A DNA stretch of 64,000 nt from CAITSH01 sp945892985 (GCA_945892985.1 CAMDDU010000007.1:62001-126000), one strand, 5' to 3'; counted from the first letter of the stretch, positions 1-9,287 are shown. Notes: a model not told the origin generated them from the sequence alone. Program-made: numbers and translations.

Positions 1-78
1 GTGATCACCGCACTCGTCGCCAACGAATGGCTCGGCCTGCGCGCGGCCGGGGCGCCAGCGGCGAATACGCAAAAATAA
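1..78 (+). CDS. C-terminal end of an unidentified protein (partial)
   Basis: The first frame is open from the window edge to a TAA at 76-78 and would encode the last 25 residues of a protein that starts outside the window. The tail ends in an Ala-rich stretch followed by NTQK. Nothing in so short a piece identifies the family. It is followed at once by a terminator-like hairpin, which fits a gene end. Confidence 0.4.
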   Translation: MITALVANEWLGLRAAGAPAANTQK

Positions 79-82
79 ACAA

Positions 83-96
83 GGGGCCAAAGCCCC
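83..96. terminator. Rho-independent terminator between convergent genes
   Basis: A perfect stem GGGGC / GCCCC with a 4-nt loop. Read on the minus strand it is followed by TTGTTTATTTTTG, a good U-rich tail, so it should end the quinone oxidoreductase transcript. On the plus strand the tail is weaker (CCGTTTATT), so it may also act on the partial gene at the left edge. Confidence 0.6.
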
Positions 97-156
97 CCGT
101 TTATTGCAGCCCGCCCTGCCTGAGCGACACTGCGGGAATAACGGAAACCACGGCGA

Positions 157-1131
157 TTACGGGATCAGAATCAAGGACCCGGTTGTTTTACGCGACTCCA
201 GATCGATGTGCGCCTTGGCCGCATCCTTGAGCGGATACGTGCTGCTGATGTCGATTTTCACCTTGCCCGAGAGAACGATATCGAACAGATCCTTGGAGGT
301 CGCCTCGAGATCGGCGCGGGTGCCGGCGTAATTGGCCAGTGTCGGCCGCGTGACAAACAGCGATCCCTTGGCCGTCAGAATCCCCAGGTCAACGCCCGTC
401 ACCGGGCCCGAGGCGTTGCCAAAACTCACCATCAAGCCGCGCGGACGCAGGCAGTCGAGCGATCCAAGCCAGGTGTCCTTGCCCACCGAGTCATAGACGA
501 CAGGCACGCGTGCGCCGCCAGTGATGGCGTGAACCCGTTCGACGAAATTTTCGGTGCGATAGTTGATCACATGGTCGGCGCCCAGCGACTTGGCCAGCGC
601 GCATTTTTCGTCGCTGCCGGCCGTGCCGATCACCGTCACGCCAAGGGCCTTGAGCCACTGGCAGGCGATCTGGCCGACTCCGCCTGCAGCGGCGTGCCAC
701 AACACCGTTTCACCCGCCTTGACCGGATAGATGCGCTTGATCAGGTACTGCACCGTCATGCCCTGCAGCATCATCGAGGCACCCTGCTCGAAGGAAATCC
801 CCTCGGGCAGATTGCACAGGCGCTCAGCCGGCATGTTGCGCACTTCCGCATAAGCGCCCAGCGGTCCGGTGCCGTAAGCCACGCGATCGCCCACTTTGAC
901 ATGGGTCACGCCAGCCCCCACCGCCTCCACCACACCGGCACCCTCGGCACCCAGTCCGGAGGGTAAGGGGTGCTTGTACAGGCCGCTGCGATTATAAGTA
1001 TCGACGAAATTAACGCCCACCGCCTTGTGCCGGACCTGCGCCTCGCCCGGACCGGGCGCGCCGACTTCAACGTCCTCCCACTGCAGAACTTCCGGACCGC
1101 CTGTTTTACCGAATCGGATTGCTTTTGGCAT
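157..1131 (-). CDS. Quinone oxidoreductase, zeta-crystallin type (MDR superfamily)
   Basis: A 324-residue medium-chain reductase without zinc-binding cysteines. It has the GroES-like N-terminal half (GLGAEGAGVVEAVGAGV around residues 80-95) and a Rossmann half with AAAGGVGQIACQWLK near 150-165, the NADPH-binding AxxGxxG motif of the QOR family. Members reduce quinones or enones with NADPH in the cytoplasm. It starts at ATG 1131; upstream lies a 12-nt tandem repeat. It stands alone, ending at the terminator at 83-96. The family call is firm, the substrate unknown. Confidence 0.9.
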   Translation of the reverse strand: MPKAIRFGKTGGPEVLQWEDVEVGAPGPGEAQVRHKAVGVNFVDTYNRSGLYKHPLPSGLGAEGAGVVEAVGAGVTHVKVGDRVAYGTGPLGAYAEVRNMPAERLCNLPEGISFEQGASMMLQGMTVQYLIKRIYPVKAGETVLWHAAAGGVGQIACQWLKALGVTVIGTAGSDEKCALAKSLGADHVINYRTENFVERVHAITGGARVPVVYDSVGKDTWLGSLDCLRPRGLMVSFGNASGPVTGVDLGILTAKGSLFVTRPTLANYAGTRADLEATSKDLFDIVLSGKVKIDISSTYPLKDAAKAHIDLESRKTTGSLILIP

Positions 1132-1150
1132 GCTTGCTCCTGATTGGATT

Positions 1151-1198
1151 ACTGATTGCGATACTGATTGCGATACTGATTGCGATGTCGATTGCGAT
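1151..1198. repeat. Tandem repeat, 12-nt unit x4
   Basis: Three exact copies of ACTGATTGCGAT and a fourth differing at two bases (GTCGATTGCGAT). The array lies 20 bp upstream of the quinone oxidoreductase start, in its promoter/leader, within the spacer to the FIST gene. Confidence 0.9.
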
Positions 1199-1313
1199 AT
1201 TTATTACGAAAATTAAACAACGGAAATTGTCACAGACCATGCGCTTTGCGCGGCGCACCCGGCGTCTTCGCCTACGCCCTCAGGACTGAAAATATAGGAC
1301 CGGGGCCAAACCG

Positions 1314-2417
1314 CTATAGGAACAAGGTAAGGACGCCAGTATAGCCATACAGCCGGTCATGGGAAATTTCGCCGTTGGCAAAAAAACCCGCCAGCGGGAA
1401 GTCACCCAACTGCTCGCGGATGATGCGCATCTCTTCGGATTTCTCTCCGAACATGTTCGCCCCGCGCGCGACGCAGGCAAAATAAAGTCCGCCCCTGGGC
1501 GGGGTCGCCGGGCGAATCTCCTCGAGCATACGCAGCAGATCCTCACGCGCACTGGCGGCGTCGCGGCGGCAGAACATAAGCCGCGCGCCTTGTTGCGGAT
1601 AGTCGCCTATGGCCACCAGCTTGTTGCGTCGATCCAGGCCGGCGAGATTACGCACCAGATAATCACCGTTGTCTGAGCCCTCGACCGGCAGGCCTACATT
1701 AAACAGCCTACCGGCTTCCTCCAGGCTTTGCGCAAACCCGGGCCCGATGTCCTCAATGAACACATCCAGTGCCGGACGGTTGTCCAGGGTAATGAGGATA
1801 TTGCGGTCGCACGATGTGACCAGGTGGCGCGCATCCAGCGGGGTGCAGCCTTGCGTCAGCCGCGTCGCCAACGCGATCTCCGAAGAGAGCACCAGCCCCG
1901 AGAGCCCGCCCGAGATCACCTCATCGGCGATCTGGCAATGCCGGCCGCGCGAACTGGACAGCCCGCCAACGAGAAAGCCGCTCGCCACTTTTTTCGCCAT
2001 GTCTTCGATCAGGCCGGCGACGTCGTCACCCTGCGGGTCGGCGTGCACCACGGCAAAATGCGCCGCAACCCCGCCATCGGCAGTCAGTTCCCCTGGCGCG
2101 GGCGGACGTGACTTGCCCGAGAACACGCGGAATCCGTCTTCGGGCAACGCCGCCACCATGACAACCATCGCCGGCTCGTCAAAATATTCGACGCCTGCGG
2201 CAAGTACGCCGACACCCACCGATCCGACCCAGTGCGATATCCCGGTCGCGGATTTGAGGTAGGCGAGGGCGGCTTCGGCATCCGCGGCAAAATGATCGGT
2301 GAAGTAGAAAAAACCGACATTGGCCGCCGGCGGCAATGGCGACAGCGACTGAACGCAAGCACGCGCCGCATCCTGCCAGCGTTTTGCACCGGCATGACCG
2401 ACGCGAAACAGGGTCAT
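1314..2417 (-). CDS. FIST-domain sensory protein
   Basis: A 367-residue cytoplasmic protein with FIST N and FIST C domains, a module thought to bind small ligands such as amino acids and often linked to signal transduction. Typical features are an N-terminal 'VGFFYFTDHF' strand, GSVGVGVL near 65, 'VGGLSSSRG' near 155, and a C-terminal 'FACVARGANMFG..SEEMRIIREQLGDFPLAGFFANGEI'-like segment. The frame stays open far upstream, but the start at ATG 2417 overlaps the stop of the PhaM-like gene by 4 nt (ATGA), so I chose it. Here it is a stand-alone FIST with no attached output domain. Role in this cell unknown. Confidence 0.85.
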   Translation of the reverse strand: MTLFRVGHAGAKRWQDAARACVQSLSPLPPAANVGFFYFTDHFAADAEAALAYLKSATGISHWVGSVGVGVLAAGVEYFDEPAMVVMVAALPEDGFRVFSGKSRPPAPGELTADGGVAAHFAVVHADPQGDDVAGLIEDMAKKVASGFLVGGLSSSRGRHCQIADEVISGGLSGLVLSSEIALATRLTQGCTPLDARHLVTSCDRNILITLDNRPALDVFIEDIGPGFAQSLEEAGRLFNVGLPVEGSDNGDYLVRNLAGLDRRNKLVAIGDYPQQGARLMFCRRDAASAREDLLRMLEEIRPATPPRGGLYFACVARGANMFGEKSEEMRIIREQLGDFPLAGFFANGEISHDRLYGYTGVLTLFL

Positions 2418-2872
2418 TTCTTTTTCGGTGCGGGCTTGGCCGCTTCCTGTCCCGCCTGGGGCTGCTGCAGCATGTTCCACCACATCGCCGGATCGGTCAG
2501 GGGATTGGCGCCGGGCGCGGTTGCGCCCGGCGGTGCCGCGCCGGCGGGATTGAAGCCGGGCGCATTGAACGCGGCATTGCCCGGCCGCGCAGTGCCCGCT
2601 TGCGCCGCCTGTTGCGCCGCCTGCATGCCCTGCTGCATGGCGGCGATAGTGGCCTGCTGCATTTCCAGACCCTGGATACTCATGCGCAGCATATTCAGGT
2701 TCATGCTGAGCCAGTTTTCCACCGATTTCAGGTCGGCGATGCGCTTTTCGATATCCGCGGCGTTGAAGCTTGGCGTCACCATTCCAGGCATCCCCGGCAT
2801 GGGTAGGCCCATGGGGGCCCACATTTTTTTGAGCATTTCGAGCGGATCGGGCATCTGGGAAGAGTCACTCAT
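2414..2872 (-). CDS. phaM: PhaM-like polyhydroxyalkanoate granule regulator
   Basis: About 152 residues. The N-terminus (DPLEMLKKMWAPMGLPMPGM) and the following helical block (EKRIADLKSVENWLSMNLNM) match the PhaM family of Burkholderiales, which activates PHB synthase and tethers granules to the nucleoid. The middle is Ala/Gln/Pro-rich, and the protein ends in a basic tail (PAPKKK), as DNA-binding PhaM proteins do, although this tail is short. I take the start at ATG 2872; an in-frame ATG at 2932 would add 20 residues. It is translationally coupled to the FIST gene. No phaC lies in the window. Confidence 0.75.
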   Translation of the reverse strand: MSDSSQMPDPLEMLKKMWAPMGLPMPGMPGMVTPSFNAADIEKRIADLKSVENWLSMNLNMLRMSIQGLEMQQATIAAMQQGMQAAQQAAQAGTARPGNAAFNAPGFNPAGAAPPGATAPGANPLTDPAMWWNMLQQPQAGQEAAKPAPKKK

Positions 2873-2963
2873 GGCGCGCACCTGGAGTATTTGTCCGGAA
2901 GACAGTTTAGCAGGCTGCATAAATCGCGCCATTCCGGCGGGTTGGAGAAAACTGGGACTGGGA

Positions 2964-4130
2964 TCAGGCGGCGGCGGTCAGAAAATCGAGCATTTCGCCG
3001 CGCCTGGCCATGGTGTCCTCATAGCCAAGATCAATCAGCGCGCGGCAAAAACTTTTCTCGAACAACAGATAGCTCGCCAGGTTGGAACCGTTGCGGTTCA
3101 TCGCACCCACGGTGCGCAACAAGAACCGCATGGTCCAGGGCAGGTCGCGAACGTGGGTTGCCGCAATGCGCTCGATCTGGCGCGACGGCGACACCACCAT
3201 CACCTTCACCGGACGCAAGGGCGAGGCGCCCGCGGCCAACCTGTCCGCAGGAATCATGCTGATGGTCTTGTTAATGCGTTGCAGGCGTTCTATATCGACA
3301 TTGAGGCTGTCAAGAAAAATACTGTTGAGCGCATGGCCGGCGATCTGCGCCAGCGATGGATAAACATTGGAGCGCTGCCGCTCCGCCTGGGCGTTCTGCC
3401 GTCCCGTGCCGATAACCAGCACGCGCTCCGCGCCAAGGTGCAGCGCCGGGCTGATCGGTGCAATCTGGCGCATCGAACCGTCACCGAAATATTCTCGATT
3501 TATTTTCACCGCCGGAAAAATAAACGGCAGCGCCGAGGATGCCATCAAATGCTCGGCCCGCAGCGTCGTTGCGCAGCCGATGCGCTGCGTGCGCTCCCAT
3601 GCCACGCAATCGGGTCCGCCTTGGTAAAAGGACACACTCTGGCCGGAACTGTAGCCCGAGCAGGTAATCGACACTGCATAGAGCACGCCGGCGTCGATGT
3701 TTTCCTGGATGCGTGAAAAATCCAGGGTGCGCCGGATCATCTCGCCAAGCGGCGCGTTGTCAAGCAAGGACATCGGGTTGTTGCGGTACAGCAGCGACAT
3801 CGCCCCCAGCCAGCGCGCGCCACTGGCGGCGATGCCGGGAAAATCCGAACGATAGACATGATGAACGTGAAAATTCTCCCATACGTCGAGCAGATGGCCC
3901 ACGGCCTGGTCGAAGTTGTCGGCGTTCACCGCGAGTGCCGCGGCATTGATCGCACCGGCAGACGTGCCGCAAATGATCTGAAAGGGGTTGCGGTCGGGCT
4001 CGGGCAACAGTTCGCGCACCGCCTTCAACACGCCGACCTGGTAGGCGGCGCGCGCACCACCCCCGGTCAGAATAAGTCCGGCCTTCGCGCCCCCGACATT
4101 CGCCCCCGCTGTCGCGTCTGCATTCGCCAT
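2964..4130 (-). CDS. Patatin-like phospholipase
   Basis: A 388-residue protein with the patatin Ser-Asp dyad: an oxyanion-hole loop GGGARAAY near the N-terminus, the nucleophile elbow GTSAG about 35 residues later, and the DG motif (DGSMRQ) near the middle. Patatins hydrolyse acyl esters of phospholipids. No signal peptide, so probably cytoplasmic or membrane-peripheral. I placed the start at ATG 4130; a start at 4169 would add 13 residues. The C-terminal 100 residues are the DUF3336-like/helical extension common in proteobacterial patatins. The link to the PHB protein next door is only positional. Confidence 0.88.
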   Translation of the reverse strand: MANADATAGANVGGAKAGLILTGGGARAAYQVGVLKAVRELLPEPDRNPFQIICGTSAGAINAAALAVNADNFDQAVGHLLDVWENFHVHHVYRSDFPGIAASGARWLGAMSLLYRNNPMSLLDNAPLGEMIRRTLDFSRIQENIDAGVLYAVSITCSGYSSGQSVSFYQGGPDCVAWERTQRIGCATTLRAEHLMASSALPFIFPAVKINREYFGDGSMRQIAPISPALHLGAERVLVIGTGRQNAQAERQRSNVYPSLAQIAGHALNSIFLDSLNVDIERLQRINKTISMIPADRLAAGASPLRPVKVMVVSPSRQIERIAATHVRDLPWTMRFLLRTVGAMNRNGSNLASYLLFEKSFCRALIDLGYEDTMARRGEMLDFLTAAA

Positions 4131-4222
4131 CTGCCTTGCGCCTCCCCCCCGAAGTCGCGCGCCCGCCACCTTAACCCCGGCTCACCGAGCCGCTGCTGCT
4201 GTCATGACCGGCAAACCAAGCC

Positions 4223-6520
4223 CTACAACAACGCCGACTGCTGTCCCCGTTGCGCGTTCGCATCCACCACCGTGAGCGCCGTCATGTTAACGATACGCCG
4301 TACCGTCGCCGTCGGTGTGATGATGTGCACCGGCTTGGCGGCACCGAGCAATATGGGACCGATGGTGATGCCGTCACCGGCCGCAGTCTTGAGCAGGTTA
4401 AACGCGATATTCGCGGCATCCAGAGTGGGCATGATCAGCAGATTGGCCTGTCCCTTGAGGCGCGAATGCGGGAAAGCGGCAAGGCGCACCGATTCGGACA
4501 GCGCCGCATCCCCATGCATCTCGCCCTCGATTTCCAGGTCCGGATCACGCTCCGCTATGAGTTGCCGCGCCAGACGCATTTTTTTTGCGCTGGCCGAATC
4601 ACCTGTGCCGAATGACGAATGCGACAGCAGCGCCGCCTTGGGAACAATACCAAAACGACGGATTTCCTCCACGGCGAGCAGTGTCATCTCGGTGATCTGC
4701 TCGGCGGTCGGATCAAGGTTAACGTAGGTATCGCAAATAAAAACGGTCTGCTGCGGCAGCATCAACACATTCATGGCGTAGTAGTTATCCACGCCGGCAC
4801 GACGGCCTATCACCTGGTCGACATAATGCAGGTGCAGCGCATGCGTGCCGAAAGTGCCGCAGATCATGCCATCGGCCTCGCCGCGGTGGATCATCATGCT
4901 GCCGATCAGCGTGGCACGACGGCGCATCTCGATTTTCGCGTACTGCTCCGACACGCCGCGGCGTTCGGTCAGCCTGTGGTATTCCTGCCAGTAGTCGCGA
5001 TAGCGCGGATCGCTTTCCAGGTTGATCAGGTCGAAGTCCTTGCCCGCCTTGATGCGCAGACCGAATTTCTCGATACGGCTGTCGAGCACATTGGGGCGAC
5101 CGATCAGGATGGGCCGCGCAAGACCTTCATCGACGATCACCTGCGCCGCGCGCAGCACGCGCTCGTCCTCGCCCTCGGCATAAACAATGCGGCGCGTCGG
5201 CCCGCTCTTGGCGCCGGCAAACACCGGCTTCATGATCAGTCCGGAGTGGTAAACAAACTGCTGCAGCGAGTCAACGTAGGCATCCCAGTCCTCGATCGGC
5301 CGCGTCGCCACACCCGAGGCGATGGCCGCCCTCGCCACCGCCGGCGCGATTTTCACAATCAGGCGCGGATCAAAAGGCCGCGGTATCAGGTACTCCGGAC
5401 CGAAGGCGATGTTCGGCTCGCCATAGGCCATGGCGACCACGTCCGACTGCTCCGCCTGCGCCAGTTCGGCGATGGCGTGAACGGCCGCCAACTCCATTTC
5501 CGGAGTGATGGTCGTCGCGCCCACATCCAGCGCGCCGCGGAAAATATAGGGAAAACAGAGCACGTTGTTGACCTGGTTCGGAAAATCCGAACGCCCGGTG
5601 GCGATCACCGCGTCAGGCCTGGCCTCGCGCGCGAGATGCGGCAGGATTTCGGGCTCCGGATTGGCCAGCGCCAGGATCAGCGGCCGGTCGGCCATTTTCT
5701 TCACCATCTCGGGCTTGAGCACCTTGCCGGCCGAAAGTCCGAGAAATACATCGGCACCGTCGATCACATCGCCCAGTGTGCGCCCCTCGATATCCTTGGC
5801 ATAGCGCGCCTTGTTATCATCCATCTCCTCCTTGCGTCCGGTATAGACCACCCCGACGATGTCGGTGACGATGATATTTTTCATGTCCACGCCGACCTTG
5901 ACCAGCAGGTCGAGGCAGGACAGCGCCGCCGCGCCGGCGCCGGAAACCACCAGCTTCACCTTGCCGATGTCCTTGCCAACCACCTTGAGACCGTTGACGA
6001 TGGCCGCGCTGACAATGATCGCCGTGCCATGCTGGTCGTCGTGAAAAACCGGAATTTTCATGCGCTCGCGCAGCTTGCGCTCGACGATGAAGCACTCCGG
6101 CGCCTTGATATCCTCAAGGTTGATGCCGCCGAAAGTCGGCTCAAGCGCCGCGATGATGTCGACAAGCTTGTCAGGGTCGCGCTCTTCGATCTCGATATCG
6201 AACACGTCGATGCCGGCGAATTTCTTGAACAGCACGGCCTTGCCCTCCATCACCGGCTTGGAGGCAAGCGGCCCGATCGCCCCCAGGCCCAGCACAGCGG
6301 TGCCATTGGTGATGACACCAACGAGGTTGCCACGCGAGGTCAGGTTGCGGGCCTCTGCCGGGTCGCGCACGATCTCGAGGCAGGCCTCGGCCACGCCGGG
6401 CGTGTAGGCGAGCGCCAGATCGCGCTGGTTGACCAGCTGCTTGGTCGGCGCAATTGAAATTTTTCCGGGGCGCGGCAGTCGGTGATACTCCAGCGCGGCC
6501 TTTTTCAGGCTGTCTTCCAT
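4223..6520 (-). CDS. maeB: NADP-dependent malic enzyme with C-terminal phosphotransacetylase-like domain
   Basis: 765 residues. The N-terminal ~430 form the malic enzyme (LAYTPGVAEAC, Rossmann GAGAAALSCLDLL, NPEPEI), which decarboxylates malate to pyruvate with NADP reduction. From about 440 onward comes a phosphate acetyltransferase-like domain (YAEGEDERVLRAA, GEADGMICGTFGTHALHLHY, NLLIMPTLDAANIAFNLLK), regulatory in MaeB enzymes. The start at ATG 6520 matches the family N-terminus (MEDSLKKAALEYHRLPRPGK). A 72-bp array of nine 8-nt repeats sits 13-84 bp upstream, where the leader or promoter must be. It supplies NADPH and pyruvate, consistent with a PHB-making, aromatics-eating cell. Confidence 0.96.
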   Translation of the reverse strand: MEDSLKKAALEYHRLPRPGKISIAPTKQLVNQRDLALAYTPGVAEACLEIVRDPAEARNLTSRGNLVGVITNGTAVLGLGAIGPLASKPVMEGKAVLFKKFAGIDVFDIEIEERDPDKLVDIIAALEPTFGGINLEDIKAPECFIVERKLRERMKIPVFHDDQHGTAIIVSAAIVNGLKVVGKDIGKVKLVVSGAGAAALSCLDLLVKVGVDMKNIIVTDIVGVVYTGRKEEMDDNKARYAKDIEGRTLGDVIDGADVFLGLSAGKVLKPEMVKKMADRPLILALANPEPEILPHLAREARPDAVIATGRSDFPNQVNNVLCFPYIFRGALDVGATTITPEMELAAVHAIAELAQAEQSDVVAMAYGEPNIAFGPEYLIPRPFDPRLIVKIAPAVARAAIASGVATRPIEDWDAYVDSLQQFVYHSGLIMKPVFAGAKSGPTRRIVYAEGEDERVLRAAQVIVDEGLARPILIGRPNVLDSRIEKFGLRIKAGKDFDLINLESDPRYRDYWQEYHRLTERRGVSEQYAKIEMRRRATLIGSMMIHRGEADGMICGTFGTHALHLHYVDQVIGRRAGVDNYYAMNVLMLPQQTVFICDTYVNLDPTAEQITEMTLLAVEEIRRFGIVPKAALLSHSSFGTGDSASAKKMRLARQLIAERDPDLEIEGEMHGDAALSESVRLAAFPHSRLKGQANLLIMPTLDAANIAFNLLKTAAGDGITIGPILLGAAKPVHIITPTATVRRIVNMTALTVVDANAQRGQQSALL

Positions 6521-6532
6521 GTTGGCTCTCGC

Positions 6533-6604
6533 GTTCTGATATTCCGGTGTTCTGATGTTCTGATGTTCCAGTGTTCCAGTGTTCCGGAGTTCCGGAGTTC
6601 CGGG
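6533..6604. repeat. Tandem repeat, 8-nt unit x9
   Basis: Nine consecutive 8-nt units: GTTCTGAT, ATTCCGGT, GTTCTGAT x2, GTTCCAGT x2, GTTCCGGA x2, GTTCCGGG. Neighbouring units are identical in pairs, which suggests growth by slippage. The array is immediately upstream of maeB and about 180 bp downstream of relA. Confidence 0.9.
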
Positions 6605-6785
6605 TTTTTTTGAAGACTGTGCTGCAACGATTACGACTGGCTCTTTGGTACTGATGAAAAACTCGCAACGGGACGCTCTGCATGCCCGCGCGCCATGCCA
6701 GGGCAAGAATACACCGGTGTTTTCTTTCAACCGCGATTATAGAACATCCGCCCCGCCCCGCCGCGCCGCAGGACCGCAGCGGGCC

Positions 6786-9071
6786 TTAGCGGCGCGCCGC
6801 GCTTTGCACGCCGGCCACCTCACGAACCTTCGCCAGCACCCGCTGCAACTGCGCGACATCGGCGATATCAAGCGTGAAGTGCATGGTCGCGAGACTTTGC
6901 CGGCTTTGCGTGTTGGCCGCGGTGACGTTGATTTTTTCACGCGACAGCATTTCTGAAACGTCGCGCAACAGGCCATGACGATCCTCCGCCTGCACCACCA
7001 CATCGACCGGGAACACGCTGGAAGACTGCTTGCCCCAATCCGCGGCAATGATGCGCTCGGGCTGGCGCGCACGCAGCCGCGCGGCGCTCGGGCAACTGGA
7101 GCGGTGGATCGAAATGCCGCGACCGCGCGTGACAAAACCGACGATCTCATCTGGCGGCGCCGGCTTGCAGCACCGCGCCAACTGCGTCATCAGGCGATCG
7201 ACACCCACAACAAGGATGCCGCTGCCCGGATCATCGGCCCGGCTGCGGTGGGTCTTAACCTGCTCCAATGCGCCCGTATCGGAGACCGCGGCATCCCCGC
7301 GCAAGGCCGTCTGCAGCGCACGCGGGCCGATCTCGTCACGTCCCACCGCCGCGAACAAATCCTCCGCACGGGCGAAGTCAAAGCGCCCGGCCAGTTCGTC
7401 CAGGTTGACGCCGGTCCTGCCCTCGCGCTGCATTTCCCGTTCAACCGCGCTGCGACCGTTGGCGATGGTCTCCTCCAGCGCCTGGCTGTTGAACCACTGC
7501 CGCACCTTGTGGCGGGCACGCGAACTGCCCACCAGTCCGAGTGCCGGGTTGAGCCAGTCGCGGCTCGGCCCGCCGCCCTTGGCGCTGATGATCTCCACGC
7601 GCTGTCCGTTGGCCAGCCGCGTATCGAGCGGCACCATCTGGCCGTCCACACGCGCGCCGCGACAGCGGTGGCCGATATCGGTGTGCAGCGAATAGGCAAA
7701 ATCCACCGGCGTCGACCCGGCCGGCAGGTCGATCACGCGACCTTGCGGCGTCAAAACATAAACGGTGTCATCGAGCGCAGCCTGCTTCGACTGCGCCACC
7801 CAATCGGAGGCGTCCACAATGTCATCGCGCCAGGCCAGCACCTGGCGCAACCAGGCAATTTTTTGCTCAAATGCCTGCGTTTTCGCACCATCCGCATGCC
7901 CGCCCTCCTTGTACTTCCAGTGCGCCGCAACCCCGTACTCGGCATGACGGTGCATCTCATGCGTGCGGATTTGTACCTCCAGGCCGTGCCCGTCCGGACC
8001 GGTCACGGCGGTGTGCAGCGAACGGTAGTCGTTGGCCTTGGGTCGTGAAATGTAATCATCGAACTCACGCGGAATGGGCATCCATAGGTTGTGCACCACC
8101 CCGAGCACCGCATAGCAATCCTTGACATCATCAACCAACACACGCAGCCCGCGCAGGTCGAACAGCTCGTCGAACGCCAGCGACTTGGCGCGCATCTTGT
8201 TCCAGATGCTATACAGATGCTTCGGACGCCCGCTAATCTGCGCCTTGATGCCGGCGGCGGCGAGCTCCGCGGCGAGCTGCTTTTCGACATCAGCGATGAA
8301 GCCCTCGCGCGCGCCACGCGTCTCATCGAGCCGGCGGGCGATATCCTTGTAGGCCGCCGGCTGCAGGTAACGAAAGGACATATCCTCCATTTCCCACTTC
8401 AGCTGCCAGACCCCCAGACGATTGGCCAAGGGGGCATAAATGTCGAGCGTTTCCTGCGCCACCGCGCGCCGCTCCGCCTCGGGCGCCGCCGCAAGAAAGC
8501 GCAGCGACTGTGCGCGACTGGCCAGGCGCAGCAGCACCACGCGAATATCGCCGACCATGGCAAGCAGCATTTTGCGCAGCACTTCGGCCTGCGCGCGCCG
8601 GCCCTCCGCCGACAAACCCTGGCTGTCCAGGTTGCGCGTCACCACGCGCATGCTGTTGAGCCGCGCTATCCCGGCGACCAGATCGGCCACCGGCTTGCCA
8701 AAGCGCAGCTCCAACACCGCGCCACTCGCCTCGATGCAGTCCGGTATATTGAACAACAGCCCCGCCGCGCGCGTTTCCGCGTCGAGGCGCAAGGCGGCAA
8801 GATCCCGCGCCAGGCCCAGCGCGTGCGCCATCGCCGCTTCGCCGGTGCCAAGCAGCCTGGCCGCATAGGTTTCCTGCGCAAAGGCGTGGGCCCGCAGCAC
8901 CCGCTCGCGATCTTCACCGGCCAAACCCTCCACCAGTGCGTCGGCGGGGGCTGCAACCGGCGCGTCGGGGGCATCAAACAACGCCAGCCCTGCGGATGCG
9001 ACCCTCGGCAGCGCTTGCGGCTGGAGCCCCTGTTCCGCGGCGTGTTCCGGTCGTTGTGGCGTTGAGGACAT
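6786..9071 (-). CDS. relA: GTP pyrophosphokinase RelA ((p)ppGpp synthetase I)
   Basis: 761 residues in the long RSH order: pseudo-hydrolase, synthetase, TGS, helical, ACT. The synthetase carries RPKHLYSIWNKM, FDLRGLRV, ISRPKANDYRSLHTAV, EVQIRTHEMHRHAEYGVAAHW; the TGS starts at VYVLTPQGRVIDLPAGSTP; the C-terminal ACT begins at VDVVVQAEDRHGLLRDVSEM. In the N-terminal domain the metal-binding HD pair of Rel/SpoT is absent (LLFNIPDCI in place of LLHDVIED), so the enzyme should only synthesise (p)ppGpp, as ribosome-bound RelA does in the stringent response. The start at ATG 9071 was chosen over a much longer open frame because upstream is non-homologous. Confidence 0.96.
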   Translation of the reverse strand: MSSTPQRPEHAAEQGLQPQALPRVASAGLALFDAPDAPVAAPADALVEGLAGEDRERVLRAHAFAQETYAARLLGTGEAAMAHALGLARDLAALRLDAETRAAGLLFNIPDCIEASGAVLELRFGKPVADLVAGIARLNSMRVVTRNLDSQGLSAEGRRAQAEVLRKMLLAMVGDIRVVLLRLASRAQSLRFLAAAPEAERRAVAQETLDIYAPLANRLGVWQLKWEMEDMSFRYLQPAAYKDIARRLDETRGAREGFIADVEKQLAAELAAAGIKAQISGRPKHLYSIWNKMRAKSLAFDELFDLRGLRVLVDDVKDCYAVLGVVHNLWMPIPREFDDYISRPKANDYRSLHTAVTGPDGHGLEVQIRTHEMHRHAEYGVAAHWKYKEGGHADGAKTQAFEQKIAWLRQVLAWRDDIVDASDWVAQSKQAALDDTVYVLTPQGRVIDLPAGSTPVDFAYSLHTDIGHRCRGARVDGQMVPLDTRLANGQRVEIISAKGGGPSRDWLNPALGLVGSSRARHKVRQWFNSQALEETIANGRSAVEREMQREGRTGVNLDELAGRFDFARAEDLFAAVGRDEIGPRALQTALRGDAAVSDTGALEQVKTHRSRADDPGSGILVVGVDRLMTQLARCCKPAPPDEIVGFVTRGRGISIHRSSCPSAARLRARQPERIIAADWGKQSSSVFPVDVVVQAEDRHGLLRDVSEMLSREKINVTAANTQSRQSLATMHFTLDIADVAQLQRVLAKVREVAGVQSAARR

Positions 9072-9287
9072 GCGGCGATTATACGACCCCGCCCAAGGGC
9101 CATTTACACGTTCGAGCCCGATCAGCCGCCGTGAAACGCGCGCCTCTGCTAGGCTTCGTCGCGCCTGATGTGGCGAGTTTCTGCTGCGGCGGATATCTGA
9201 TACAACGCATCCGGTCCGGGCCCGGCGCGGCAATCCGCGTTGCGACAAACGCGCCACCCTCCCAAAAACGGAAAGGCTTAAATCATC

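Noticed and set aside
1669..3716. Long open frames on the plus strand opposite the FIST, PhaM-like and patatin genes
   Set aside because: They are mirror frames of high-GC coding DNA; the minus-strand frames have recognisable domains.
4619..6457. 612-codon open frame on the plus strand
   Set aside because: Lies entirely opposite maeB, His/Arg/Asp-rich and without any domain: an antisense shadow.
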